This document shows, in pieces, positions 35,966 to 43,746 of a stretch of 64,000 bases of DNA. This DNA comes from Rhodocyclaceae bacterium (GTDB lineage: Bacteria; Pseudomonadota; Gammaproteobacteria; Burkholderiales; Rhodocyclaceae). The stretch is from positions 30,090-94,089 of the forward strand of contig JAEUNM010000048.1 of assembly GCA_016791105.1 (NCBI GenBank). The letters are read 5' to 3'. The translations under genes were made by a program, and so were the position numbers. The notes beneath the pieces were generated by a model that was given only the letters and a program-made list of their open reading frames with translations, had not been told where the DNA came from and did no database searches. The first letter of the stretch is position 1. Each line of letters starts with the position of its first letter.

Positions 35966-37594
35966 TCAGCGCGTCCAGCCCAAAGTTTCGAACTCGGCAA
36001 ATTTCCCTTCCAGCCGCCATTGGGCACGCGCCTTGTCGCTCCCGGCAAGGAAATCCGCGCAGGCGCCGCGCGCTTCCGCCATGCCGGGGCGTTGCCGCGA
36101 ACATGCCGGATGGATGCGTCCAGCGGCGTTCCAGAGCGCCTCACCGGCCAGGAAACTATAGCGCAGGCTATTGCGCGACAAATCTTTCAGTTTCCGGTAA
36201 GTCAGCTTGTAAGTGAGCGCTGCACGCTGATATTCGTTCGACAGATCAATACGCGATACGCCTTCGTCATCGCTCGCCAGCAATGCCGGCACGCCCGCTG
36301 CCAGATAATCGGGAAACGGGTGGTCGGCACCCGCCACGCCCAGAATGACGTCATTGCTGGACAGACAAATTTCCACCGCCACATCGCGTTTTTTCATGTC
36401 GGCGAGCAGGGAAGCCGCATGGTCTTCGTTCAACACGTCGACGCCGTGACCGATACGCCGTGCGCCCGCAACCTGGACCGCCTCGCGAATATGGAAGCGC
36501 AAATGCTCCGGCGGCACCATACCAAGCTTGAGTTCGCCCGCATGCAGCGCGAGCGGCACTTCGGGATAGAGCGTTTTGAGGTATTTCAGCATGCGCATCT
36601 GCAGGCTGTAATCGCGCAGCGCGACCGGATTGTCCTCAGGCGCCACCAGATTCAGCCCTACTACGCGGCGGTCCGCACGCGCCAGTTCAAACCCGTAAAG
36701 AAATTGTGCAAACACCTGCGCCGGCTCGAAAATGCGCGTCGTTTGCTGCAAATAGCGCCGTTCGACCGCGCAACCGGGATGCGGCGCGGCGCCGGCACAG
36801 CCCAGCAAATCGGCCACGCGCGTTTCGATGTCATCGATATCCTTGCGGCCGGCCGGAACGGCATCGGCAAGGCCGGCTGCCAGAAGTTTGTCGCGCAAGG
36901 CCGCAAAATCGCCGTCGAACTGCAGGGTTTTCGCCAGATCACGTGCCTTGGAGCCGCCCGCGGTCAGCATGATTTCCAGATATGTGACTTGCTGGCTGGC
37001 CGCCCGCGTGGCGATTTCGGCCACCTGGTCGCCCTTGGAGCCGCCGCGAAACCGAGCGAATGCATCGAAAAACTGGTCGTGGCCGGATTGGCCGGCAAAC
37101 GCCAGATTGCGCACGGACATCGAGTCGACCAGCGCGCCGTAAAGATCGCCGTCGGTCTTGAGCGCGTCGGCAAGTGGAGGACGCCCCTGCTCGGCCTGAC
37201 ATGGCGGCGCGGCGATCAACTTTTTTGCCACCTCGTAACAGGCGCCTTCGCCCAGTGACCAGGCGATGTAGCTTTCCGCATACACGGCGCCGGAGGCATG
37301 GGTATGCAGATCAGCGCCTTTCGGCATGCGCTGCACGAACTGGCGCACCCAGGTCGGACGATCGCGATGCGCCTCCAGCCAGCGTGCCGTGCGAGCCTCT
37401 GCGTCCTGCGGGCCGGCACACCAGGCGGAGGCACTTAGCGCCGCGGCCATAAATCCGACCTGCGCACGACGCCCACACCGGCTTGTCGCTAACAACGTTT
37501 TGGGAGCGAAATAACACTTTCGAAGTAGTTCCAGGAAATTCGGACCTACCTCAACTCCCGCAAGACTTAGAACTTGACGCAAGGGCTCGACCAT
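35966..37594 (-). CDS. Adenosine deaminase-family protein with long exported N-terminus
   Basis: A zinc amidohydrolase that deaminates (deoxy)adenosine in its family. Ligands: HxH in ADLHTHASG, H and E in LALHAGELKLG, H in RRIGHGVD and D in LLASDDEGVSR, so catalysis looks intact. Instead of a plain cytoplasmic start, it has about 45 residues and then a signal-like hydrophobic segment (FMAAALSASAWCAGPQ). ATG 37594 has GAGG six bases upstream; a TTG at 37495 directly before the hydrophobic segment would give an ordinary signal peptide. It resembles secreted ADGF-type deaminases. The start remains unsure. Confidence 0.85.
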   Translation of the reverse strand: MVEPLRQVLSLAGVEVGPNFLELLRKCYFAPKTLLATSRCGRRAQVGFMAAALSASAWCAGPQDAEARTARWLEAHRDRPTWVRQFVQRMPKGADLHTHASGAVYAESYIAWSLGEGACYEVAKKLIAAPPCQAEQGRPPLADALKTDGDLYGALVDSMSVRNLAFAGQSGHDQFFDAFARFRGGSKGDQVAEIATRAASQQVTYLEIMLTAGGSKARDLAKTLQFDGDFAALRDKLLAAGLADAVPAGRKDIDDIETRVADLLGCAGAAPHPGCAVERRYLQQTTRIFEPAQVFAQFLYGFELARADRRVVGLNLVAPEDNPVALRDYSLQMRMLKYLKTLYPEVPLALHAGELKLGMVPPEHLRFHIREAVQVAGARRIGHGVDVLNEDHAASLLADMKKRDVAVEICLSSNDVILGVAGADHPFPDYLAAGVPALLASDDEGVSRIDLSNEYQRAALTYKLTYRKLKDLSRNSLRYSFLAGEALWNAAGRIHPACSRQRPGMAEARGACADFLAGSDKARAQWRLEGKFAEFETLGWTR

Positions 37595-37951
37595 GTTCGA
37601 CCTCATATTCTGCAATTCCTCAGCGACAGGGATGCATACGAAACAGTGCCAGCCGCCGCCTGCCCTGCACGCAAGGATGATAGCACACGAATTGGGCGCG
37701 CCCAGGCATGGACGCCCCTACCGCGCGCACTGCTCCAGTGCATGATTTTTGCGGAAAATTTGCAGAATTCGCGAAACGGCGCGACTTAGCCGCCAATCAA
37801 TGCTTGCGTCAGAAATATTTGAGTCTGAATTAGACTATTATAAGTGGGCTGGAAACTATGTACGGGCACCCCTATGCGTGGCTAAGTCGGAAGCCCCTGG
37901 GCGTAATTTCTCGACATGGCATTATCGCCGCGCGCCAGAACCAGTGAAAAA
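37595..37951. other. Gap with AT-rich hpaR control region
   Basis: This divergent gap serves both the deaminase and hpaR. About 37805-37860 is conspicuously AT-rich for this genome and contains a palindrome described separately. No gene is recognisable. Confidence 0.5.
37822..37836. promoter_or_regulatory. Palindrome upstream of hpaR, candidate MarR-type operator
   Basis: AGTCT-GAATT-AGACT (37822-37836) has perfect 5-bp arms, with partial inner symmetry, in an AT-rich stretch followed by TATTATAAG. MarR-family regulators usually bind such palindromes near their own promoters, so autoregulation is likely but unproven. Confidence 0.45.
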
Positions 37952-38479
37952 ATGGACAGTCTCGTCAAACATAGAAACTTGCCGCAATTGCTCGCTCAGG
38001 CGCGCGACGCAGTGGTCGAGCCGTTCCGGCACATCCTGCACCATTTCGAGTTGACCGAACAGCAGTGGCGCATTTTGCGCATTCTCGACCAGGAGGCGCC
38101 GCTCGAGCCCTGGCAGATTTGCAAACGCGGCCAGTTTCTTAGCCCCAGTCTGGCCGGCGTACTGAGCCGCATGGAAGACATGAGCCTGGTGCAAAGGCGC
38201 AAGCTCAACACCGACCAGCGCCGGCAACTCGTCACCCTGACCGAACAGGGCCGCCAACTCATTTCCGCAATGGCGCCGGTAATCGAACAGCAATACGAGC
38301 ATATCGACGCAGTACTGGGTGCAAATACCGTCAAACAGCTCTATTGCGCGCTGGACAAATTGCTCGATCTGCGCAAACTGGACATTCGTCAGGCCGATCT
38401 GCCGGCGCAAAAATTCCAGCACCAGCGCCGCCAGAACGCGAAAAAACCGCGTGGCAATTCCAGCTCGCCTGAGGATTAG
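37952..38479 (+). CDS. hpaR: MarR-family regulator HpaR
   Basis: HpaR represses homoprotocatechuate (4-hydroxyphenylacetate) degradation genes. From ATG 37952 the N-terminus MDSLVKHRNLPQLLAQARDAV fits the family ('HRNLP.LL..AR..V'); then come the winged helix (LTEQQWRILRIL, LSPSLAGVLSRMEDMSLVQRRK) and TDQRRQLVTLTEQG. The C-terminal ~20 residues are basic. ATG 37916 is an alternative start. No hpa catabolic genes are in the window, so its targets are elsewhere or the regulator has been recruited to another role. Confidence 0.88.
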   Translation: MDSLVKHRNLPQLLAQARDAVVEPFRHILHHFELTEQQWRILRILDQEAPLEPWQICKRGQFLSPSLAGVLSRMEDMSLVQRRKLNTDQRRQLVTLTEQGRQLISAMAPVIEQQYEHIDAVLGANTVKQLYCALDKLLDLRKLDIRQADLPAQKFQHQRRQNAKKPRGNSSSPED

Positions 38480-38486
38480 CCCCCAA

Positions 38487-38969
38487 TCACAAAAAGCGGT
38501 CGAGCAATTTGCGGCTAGGCTTGTCGAGCTTCTGAATGTCGCGGATCAGGAAGTGGATGCCGTGGCTATCGGCGATGAGCAGCGTGTAATGCGCGATGCG
38601 CCGTATGTCCTCTTCGCCCTTGAGTACGAAGCGGGTTGTGCCGCGGTCGGTTTCGACCTGCCAGGTGCTTGGCGTCGCGAACGAGGACACTTCCAGCAGG
38701 CGGCGGATTTCCGGCATGAATTCGCGCCGCGCCAGTTCTTCCACGATCAATTGGCGCTGATCTTCCGGTAATTCGGCGAGTGATTCCACCCAGGCCAGTT
38801 CATGCCCGTCCGGACTGACGAGGGCAATGCCATGCTCGGGATCGGCGATCGGAAAAGCCCGCACCGGCACCACACCTTCGTGCACCTCGCCATTTGCGGC
38901 GCCAAACACCAGGCGTCCGTGGGTATTGCGGGTCAGCTTGAACTGCCCCGCGCCGAATCTGCCGTTCAT
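38487..38969 (-). CDS. Cyanophycin-associated DUF1854 protein
   Basis: A 160-residue soluble protein of the DUF1854 family (FGAANGEVHEGVVPVRAFPIADPEHGIALVSPDGHELAWV is characteristic). The family is found beside cyanophycin synthetase genes and a particular ABC transporter. Its ATG overlaps the stop of that transporter gene (ATGA), so the two products are coupled. Function unknown; a role in polymer or dipeptide handling is inferred from context. Confidence 0.9.
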   Translation of the reverse strand: MNGRFGAGQFKLTRNTHGRLVFGAANGEVHEGVVPVRAFPIADPEHGIALVSPDGHELAWVESLAELPEDQRQLIVEELARREFMPEIRRLLEVSSFATPSTWQVETDRGTTRFVLKGEEDIRRIAHYTLLIADSHGIHFLIRDIQKLDKPSRKLLDRFL

Positions 38970-41260
38970 GCCACACTTTCCTCGGATTCGCCCCGCCAGG
39001 CCGGACGCTCTTGCTGTTCGGTATCGACTTGGCGCGCCTGCGCCTGGTAGAGGCGGTAATAGTTTCCTTCGCGCGCCATCAGTTCTTCGTGCTGGCCCAC
39101 TTCGACCACCACACCGCGATCCAGCACCACCAGACGGTCGGCGCGGCGCAAGGTGGAAAGACGGTGCGCGATGGCTATGGTGGTACGGCCACGCACCAGG
39201 TTTTCCAGCGCTTTCTGGATTTCTTTTTCGGTTTCCGTATCCACTGACGAAGTGGCTTCGTCCAGGATGAGGATGCGCGGATCGATCAGCAGCGCGCGCG
39301 CAATCGAAATGCGCTGACGCTCGCCGCCCGACAGGCCCTGCCCGCGTTCGCCGACCAGCGAATCGTAGCCGTGCGGCAAGCGCAGGATAAATTCGTGCGC
39401 GTGCGCGGCGCGCGCCGCCGCCACGATTTCAGCGTGCGTCGCGCCCGGCTTGCCGTAGGCGATGTTTTCCGCGATGGTGCCGAAAAACAGGAACGGCTCC
39501 TGCAATACCAGCCCGATGTTGCGGCGAAATTCCGATACCGGCAAGGAGCGGATGTCCACGCCGTCTATGCGCACACTACCTTCGGACACATCGTAAAAAC
39601 GGCAGATCAGATTGACCAGCGTACTTTTGCCGGAGCCGCTGTGGCCCACCAGACCTATCATTTCGCCCGGCGCTATGGACAGATCGACGCCGCGTATCAC
39701 GGCGCGATTGCCGTAGCGAAAGCCCACGTCCTGCAAGTCGATGCGGCCTTGCACGCGCTCCAGGTGGGTAGGATTGGCCGGTTCCGGCACGCTGGAAACG
39801 TGGTCCAGTATGTCGAATATGCGTTTTGCGCCGGCAGCGGCTTTTTGCGTCACCGACACGATGCGGCTCATCGAATCGAGGCGCGTGTAAAAGCGGCTGA
39901 TATAGGCCAGAAATGCCGTCAGCACGCCCACCGTAATGTGATCGTGCGACACCTGCCAGATGCCGAAGGCCCACACCACCAGCAGGCCGACTTCGGTCAG
40001 CAGCGTGACGGTGGGCGAAAACACCGACCATATGGCGTTGACGCGGTCATTCACCGCCAGGTTATGCCGATTGGCTTCGCGGAAGCGCTGTGCTTCGCGG
40101 CTTTCCTGCGCAAACGCCTTCACCACCCGTATGCCCGGAATGGTGTCGGCCAGCACGTTGGTGACTTCCGACCAGATGCGGTCCACCTTCTCGAAGCCGG
40201 TACGCAATTTGTCGCGCACCACATGAATCATCCAGGCGATGAAGGGCAGCGGCAGCAGCGTCACCAGCGCGAGCCAGGGACTGATGGACATGAGGATCAC
40301 GGCGGTCATGAATATCATGAGCACGTCGGTCGCGAAATCCAGCAGGTGCAGGGACAGGAACACGCATATGCGATCGGTTTCCGAGCCTATTCGGGCCATC
40401 AGATCGCCGGTGCGCTTGCCGCCGAAATATTCCAATGACAAGCCCAGCAAATGTTCGAAGGTGGAGGTACGCAAATCCGCGCCTATGCGTTCGCTCACCA
40501 GCGCCAGTATGTAAGTTCGCGCCCACCCCAGCCCCCAGGCGAGCAGCGCGGAGGCGAGCAGGCCGAACATGTACAAACTGACCAGACCGACATCTATGGG
40601 TTGCCCGTTCTGATAGGGAATCAGAATTTTGTCCATCAGCGGCATGGTCAGATAAGGCGGCACCAGGGTGGCCGCCGTGCCGGCCAGCGTGAGCAGGAAA
40701 CCCGCGGTAAGTTGCCCGCGATAGGGGCGCGCGAAACGCCAGAGCCGAAATAGCGTCCAGGTGGAAGGCGGGGTATGGATTTCGCGCGCGCAGAATGGAC
40801 ATTCATCCTGTTCGGGCTCCAGCTGCGCCTTGCAGTCAGGACAAATATGCTCTTCCGGCGGCGGCGGCGGTTTGCCGCTCAGATGGCTCTCGAGCTGGGT
40901 TTCGAACTGATCGATCACGCGCAGCGCGTGTAAGTTCTGTGCCAGCGTATAGCGCCAGCTCGCCAGACGCTGATGGGCGTCGTGCAGATCCAGGCTGCCG
41001 ACGCCGGCATGGTCATGGTGGCGCAACTCCAGTCCGGCGCGGTAGGGCCATTCGTCCCAGTCCTGCGCGCCCGGCGCCTGGGCAAGCAAACGCCGGTCCG
41101 TCACCACCACGACGCCACGCGCGAAGCACAAGTCGCCATCCAGATCGGATTCCATGGCGGCCAACACCCGCTCGCCGGTGGCCAAACGAGAAGCAACGGG
41201 CTCCTGCCAGCCGTCTGGCAGTGCAGCAATTTGCGCCGCATCCACATCCTGATGTTTCAT
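38966..41260 (-). CDS. Cyanophycin-associated ABC transporter with N-terminal zinc ribbon
   Basis: A 764-residue half-transporter: an N-terminal soluble region (about 1-165), a zinc ribbon (CPDCKAQL...CPFCAREI), a six-helix ABC exporter membrane domain, and an ATPase with Walker A GHSGSGKSTL, signature LSGGERQR and Walker B ILILDEATSSVD. It is of the exporter class seen next to cyanophycin genes. The N-terminal domain and ribbon are unusual for exporters. What it transports is unknown; Asp/Arg or a dipeptide is possible. It is coupled to DUF1854 and divergent from cphA2 with a 237-bp gap. Confidence 0.92.
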   Translation of the reverse strand: MKHQDVDAAQIAALPDGWQEPVASRLATGERVLAAMESDLDGDLCFARGVVVVTDRRLLAQAPGAQDWDEWPYRAGLELRHHDHAGVGSLDLHDAHQRLASWRYTLAQNLHALRVIDQFETQLESHLSGKPPPPPEEHICPDCKAQLEPEQDECPFCAREIHTPPSTWTLFRLWRFARPYRGQLTAGFLLTLAGTAATLVPPYLTMPLMDKILIPYQNGQPIDVGLVSLYMFGLLASALLAWGLGWARTYILALVSERIGADLRTSTFEHLLGLSLEYFGGKRTGDLMARIGSETDRICVFLSLHLLDFATDVLMIFMTAVILMSISPWLALVTLLPLPFIAWMIHVVRDKLRTGFEKVDRIWSEVTNVLADTIPGIRVVKAFAQESREAQRFREANRHNLAVNDRVNAIWSVFSPTVTLLTEVGLLVVWAFGIWQVSHDHITVGVLTAFLAYISRFYTRLDSMSRIVSVTQKAAAGAKRIFDILDHVSSVPEPANPTHLERVQGRIDLQDVGFRYGNRAVIRGVDLSIAPGEMIGLVGHSGSGKSTLVNLICRFYDVSEGSVRIDGVDIRSLPVSEFRRNIGLVLQEPFLFFGTIAENIAYGKPGATHAEIVAAARAAHAHEFILRLPHGYDSLVGERGQGLSGGERQRISIARALLIDPRILILDEATSSVDTETEKEIQKALENLVRGRTTIAIAHRLSTLRRADRLVVLDRGVVVEVGQHEELMAREGNYYRLYQAQARQVDTEQQERPAWRGESEESVA

Positions 41261-41497
41261 GCCTGTGCCCCGTATTCGGCCATTGCAGCGGGGCACCCGC
41301 CGCGCATTAGCAATTGCGCGGCGCAACATGCGCAGCGCCGATAAATTCGGGTACGTGCGCGCGGCACGCCCCCCCCTGAAAGATTGCAGTTTGTTACGGT
41401 TTTTCGCGTCACGGTGCGGTAAACCATTCTCGTGGTCAAGCGTTAGTTGCTGTCACAAAGCTTTCAATCCCACCCCACCCGGCCTAAACGTTCGACC

Positions 41498-43711
41498 ATG
41501 ATTAAAGACGACATCAAAATCATCGAAGCCCGGTATCTGTGCGGCCCCAACATGTGGACCTACCGTCCGGTCATCGAAGCTGTAGTCGATATCGGAAATC
41601 TGGAAGATTTTCCGTCCAACAAAATTCCTGGCCTATACGAGCGCCTGGTCGCCTGGCTGCCCGGCCTGGTCGAACATCGCTGCGGTGTGGGCGCGCGCGG
41701 CGGCTTTCTCGAACGCCTGCGTGAAGGCACCTGGTCCGCGCACATACTCGAACACATCACGATAGAGCTGCAGAACTTGTCCGGCATGCAAAGCGGCTTC
41801 GGCAAGGCGCGGCAAACCTCGACAACCGGCGTGTATAAAGTGGTCGTGCGCTCGCGCCAGAAAGACGTGAGCATCGCCTGCATGCAGGCCGGGCGCGACC
41901 TGCTCATGGCGGCCATCAAGGACCAGCCCTTCGACCTCGATGCCACGCTGGTGCACCTGCGCGATCTGGCGGACCGACTGATGCTGGGGCCCAGCACGGC
42001 CTGCATCGTCGACGCCGCAGCCGATCGCCGCATCCCCTTCATACGGCTCACCGCGGGCAACCTCGTACAGTTAGGCTACGGCGCCAGCCAGCGCCGCATC
42101 TGGACGGCAGAAACCGACCAGACCAGTGCCATCGCTGAGAGCATTTCGAGCGACAAGGACTTGACCAAACAATTGCTCAAAAGCTGCGGCGTGCCGGTGC
42201 CCTCCGGCTGCATCGTCGAAAGCGCCGAGGATGCCTGGTCGGCGGCCGAAGATTTGGGCCTGCCGGTGGTCGTGAAGCCGAGCGATGCCAACCATGCGCG
42301 CGGCGTGTCGCTGGAACTGACGACGCGCGAACAGGTGGAAGCCGCATTCGCGGTGGCCGAGGACGAAGGCAGCGACGTGATCGTCGAACAATTCATCCGC
42401 GGCTCGGAACATCGCCTGTTAGTCGTCGGCGGACGCGTGGCGGCGGCGTCGCGCGGGGAAATCGTCTGCGTGGTCGGCGATGGCACCTCCACCGTGCGGC
42501 AACTTATCGACACCCAGATCAACACCGACCCGCGCCGCGGCCGCAGCGAAGAATTTCCGCTCGACCTGGTACTGCTGGAAGAGGACGCTTCCATACGCCT
42601 CGAACTCGAGCGCCAGGGCTATCAGGCGGAATCCATCCCGCCGGCAGGCGCGCGCGTCACCGTGCAACGCACCGGCGTGGTCGCCTTCGATTGCACCGAC
42701 GAGGTCCATCCCAGCGTGGCGGCGGCGGCCTGTCTGGCGGCACGCGTGGTCGGACTGGATATCGCCGGCATAGACCTTGTCACTGAAAACGTGGCGCGCC
42801 CCTTGCAGGAAACCGGCGGCGCCATCGTGGAAGTGAATGCCGGGCCGGGCCTGTTGATGCACCTGAAGCCGGCCACCGGCCAGCCGCGTCCGGTCGGCCG
42901 CGCCATCGTCGATCACCTGTTTCCGCCCAGCGCCAGCGGCCGCGTGCCCGTGGTGGGCGTCACCGGCACGCGCGGCACCACGCTGGTCACGCGCCTGGTC
43001 GGGCGCCTGCTCTACCTGTCCGGCAAGCACATCAGCATGGCCTGCGGCGACGGCATGTTCATGCACCGCCGTCGCGTCTATAGCGGCAACTGCGCAAACT
43101 GGGAAAGTGCGCACAAAACCCTGGTGAACCGCTCGACCGAAGCCGCCATCATTGAAAACGGCCCGCGCAGCATCGCCACCGAAGGTCTTGCATACGACCG
43201 CTGCCAGGTCGGCATCGTGACCGAACTGGACCCCGACCACACCCTGCCCGATCTATACCTGGATACGCCCGAACACATGTACAACCTGTTGCGCACCCAG
43301 GTCGACGTGGTACTGGACGGCGGTGCCGCGATATTGAATGCGCAGGACGGCCGCGTCGCCGAAATGGCCGGACTGTGTGACGGCGAAGTCATATTTTTCA
43401 GCCTCGACGGCAGCCACCCGGTCATTGTCGAACACCTCGAAAAAGGTGGCCGTGCAGTCATCATGAAAGATGGGCGCCTCATATTCGCGCGCGGCAAGGA
43501 CATGCAGGATCTCGGCCCCTTGCCGAATGCCCGCCGTGCCCGGCCGGACGCCGAACCGCTGCCGCCGCAGGACGTGTTGGCAGCCGCAGCGGCCGCCTGG
43601 GCCTTAGGCGTACAAGACGATCTGATCGGCGCCGGGATAGAAACATTCGATCCGAATCCCGTCAAAAAACCTTGGGCGCGCAAGCACGACGCGGTCGCAC
43701 AGCCGGCCTGA
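41498..43711 (+). CDS. cphA2: Cyanophycin synthetase-like protein CphA2 (CphA')
   Basis: A 737-residue homologue of cyanophycin synthetase: an N-terminal domain, an ATP-grasp domain (AGNLVQLGYGASQRRI, VVVKPSDANHARGVSL, IVEVNAGPGLLMHLKP) and a Mur-ligase-like C-terminal domain. In the last, the P-loop reads GVTGTRGTTLVTRL (about residue 485) where CphA1 has GTNGKTT, so the ATP-binding Lys is lost and the second active site is inactive. This fits CphA2-type enzymes that polymerise the dipeptide beta-Asp-Arg. ATG 41498 (MIKDDIKIIEARYL) agrees with the CphA start. cphA1 follows after 35 bp. Confidence 0.93.
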   Translation: MIKDDIKIIEARYLCGPNMWTYRPVIEAVVDIGNLEDFPSNKIPGLYERLVAWLPGLVEHRCGVGARGGFLERLREGTWSAHILEHITIELQNLSGMQSGFGKARQTSTTGVYKVVVRSRQKDVSIACMQAGRDLLMAAIKDQPFDLDATLVHLRDLADRLMLGPSTACIVDAAADRRIPFIRLTAGNLVQLGYGASQRRIWTAETDQTSAIAESISSDKDLTKQLLKSCGVPVPSGCIVESAEDAWSAAEDLGLPVVVKPSDANHARGVSLELTTREQVEAAFAVAEDEGSDVIVEQFIRGSEHRLLVVGGRVAAASRGEIVCVVGDGTSTVRQLIDTQINTDPRRGRSEEFPLDLVLLEEDASIRLELERQGYQAESIPPAGARVTVQRTGVVAFDCTDEVHPSVAAAACLAARVVGLDIAGIDLVTENVARPLQETGGAIVEVNAGPGLLMHLKPATGQPRPVGRAIVDHLFPPSASGRVPVVGVTGTRGTTLVTRLVGRLLYLSGKHISMACGDGMFMHRRRVYSGNCANWESAHKTLVNRSTEAAIIENGPRSIATEGLAYDRCQVGIVTELDPDHTLPDLYLDTPEHMYNLLRTQVDVVLDGGAAILNAQDGRVAEMAGLCDGEVIFFSLDGSHPVIVEHLEKGGRAVIMKDGRLIFARGKDMQDLGPLPNARRARPDAEPLPPQDVLAAAAAAWALGVQDDLIGAGIETFDPNPVKKPWARKHDAVAQPA

Positions 43712-43746
43712 GCCCAGTCAAGCAAAACATATAAAGAGGAGCACAA

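Noticed and set aside
37952..38479. Regulator of the adjacent adenosine deaminase only
   Set aside because: The sequence is specifically HpaR-like; a purely local role is not supported by anything seen.
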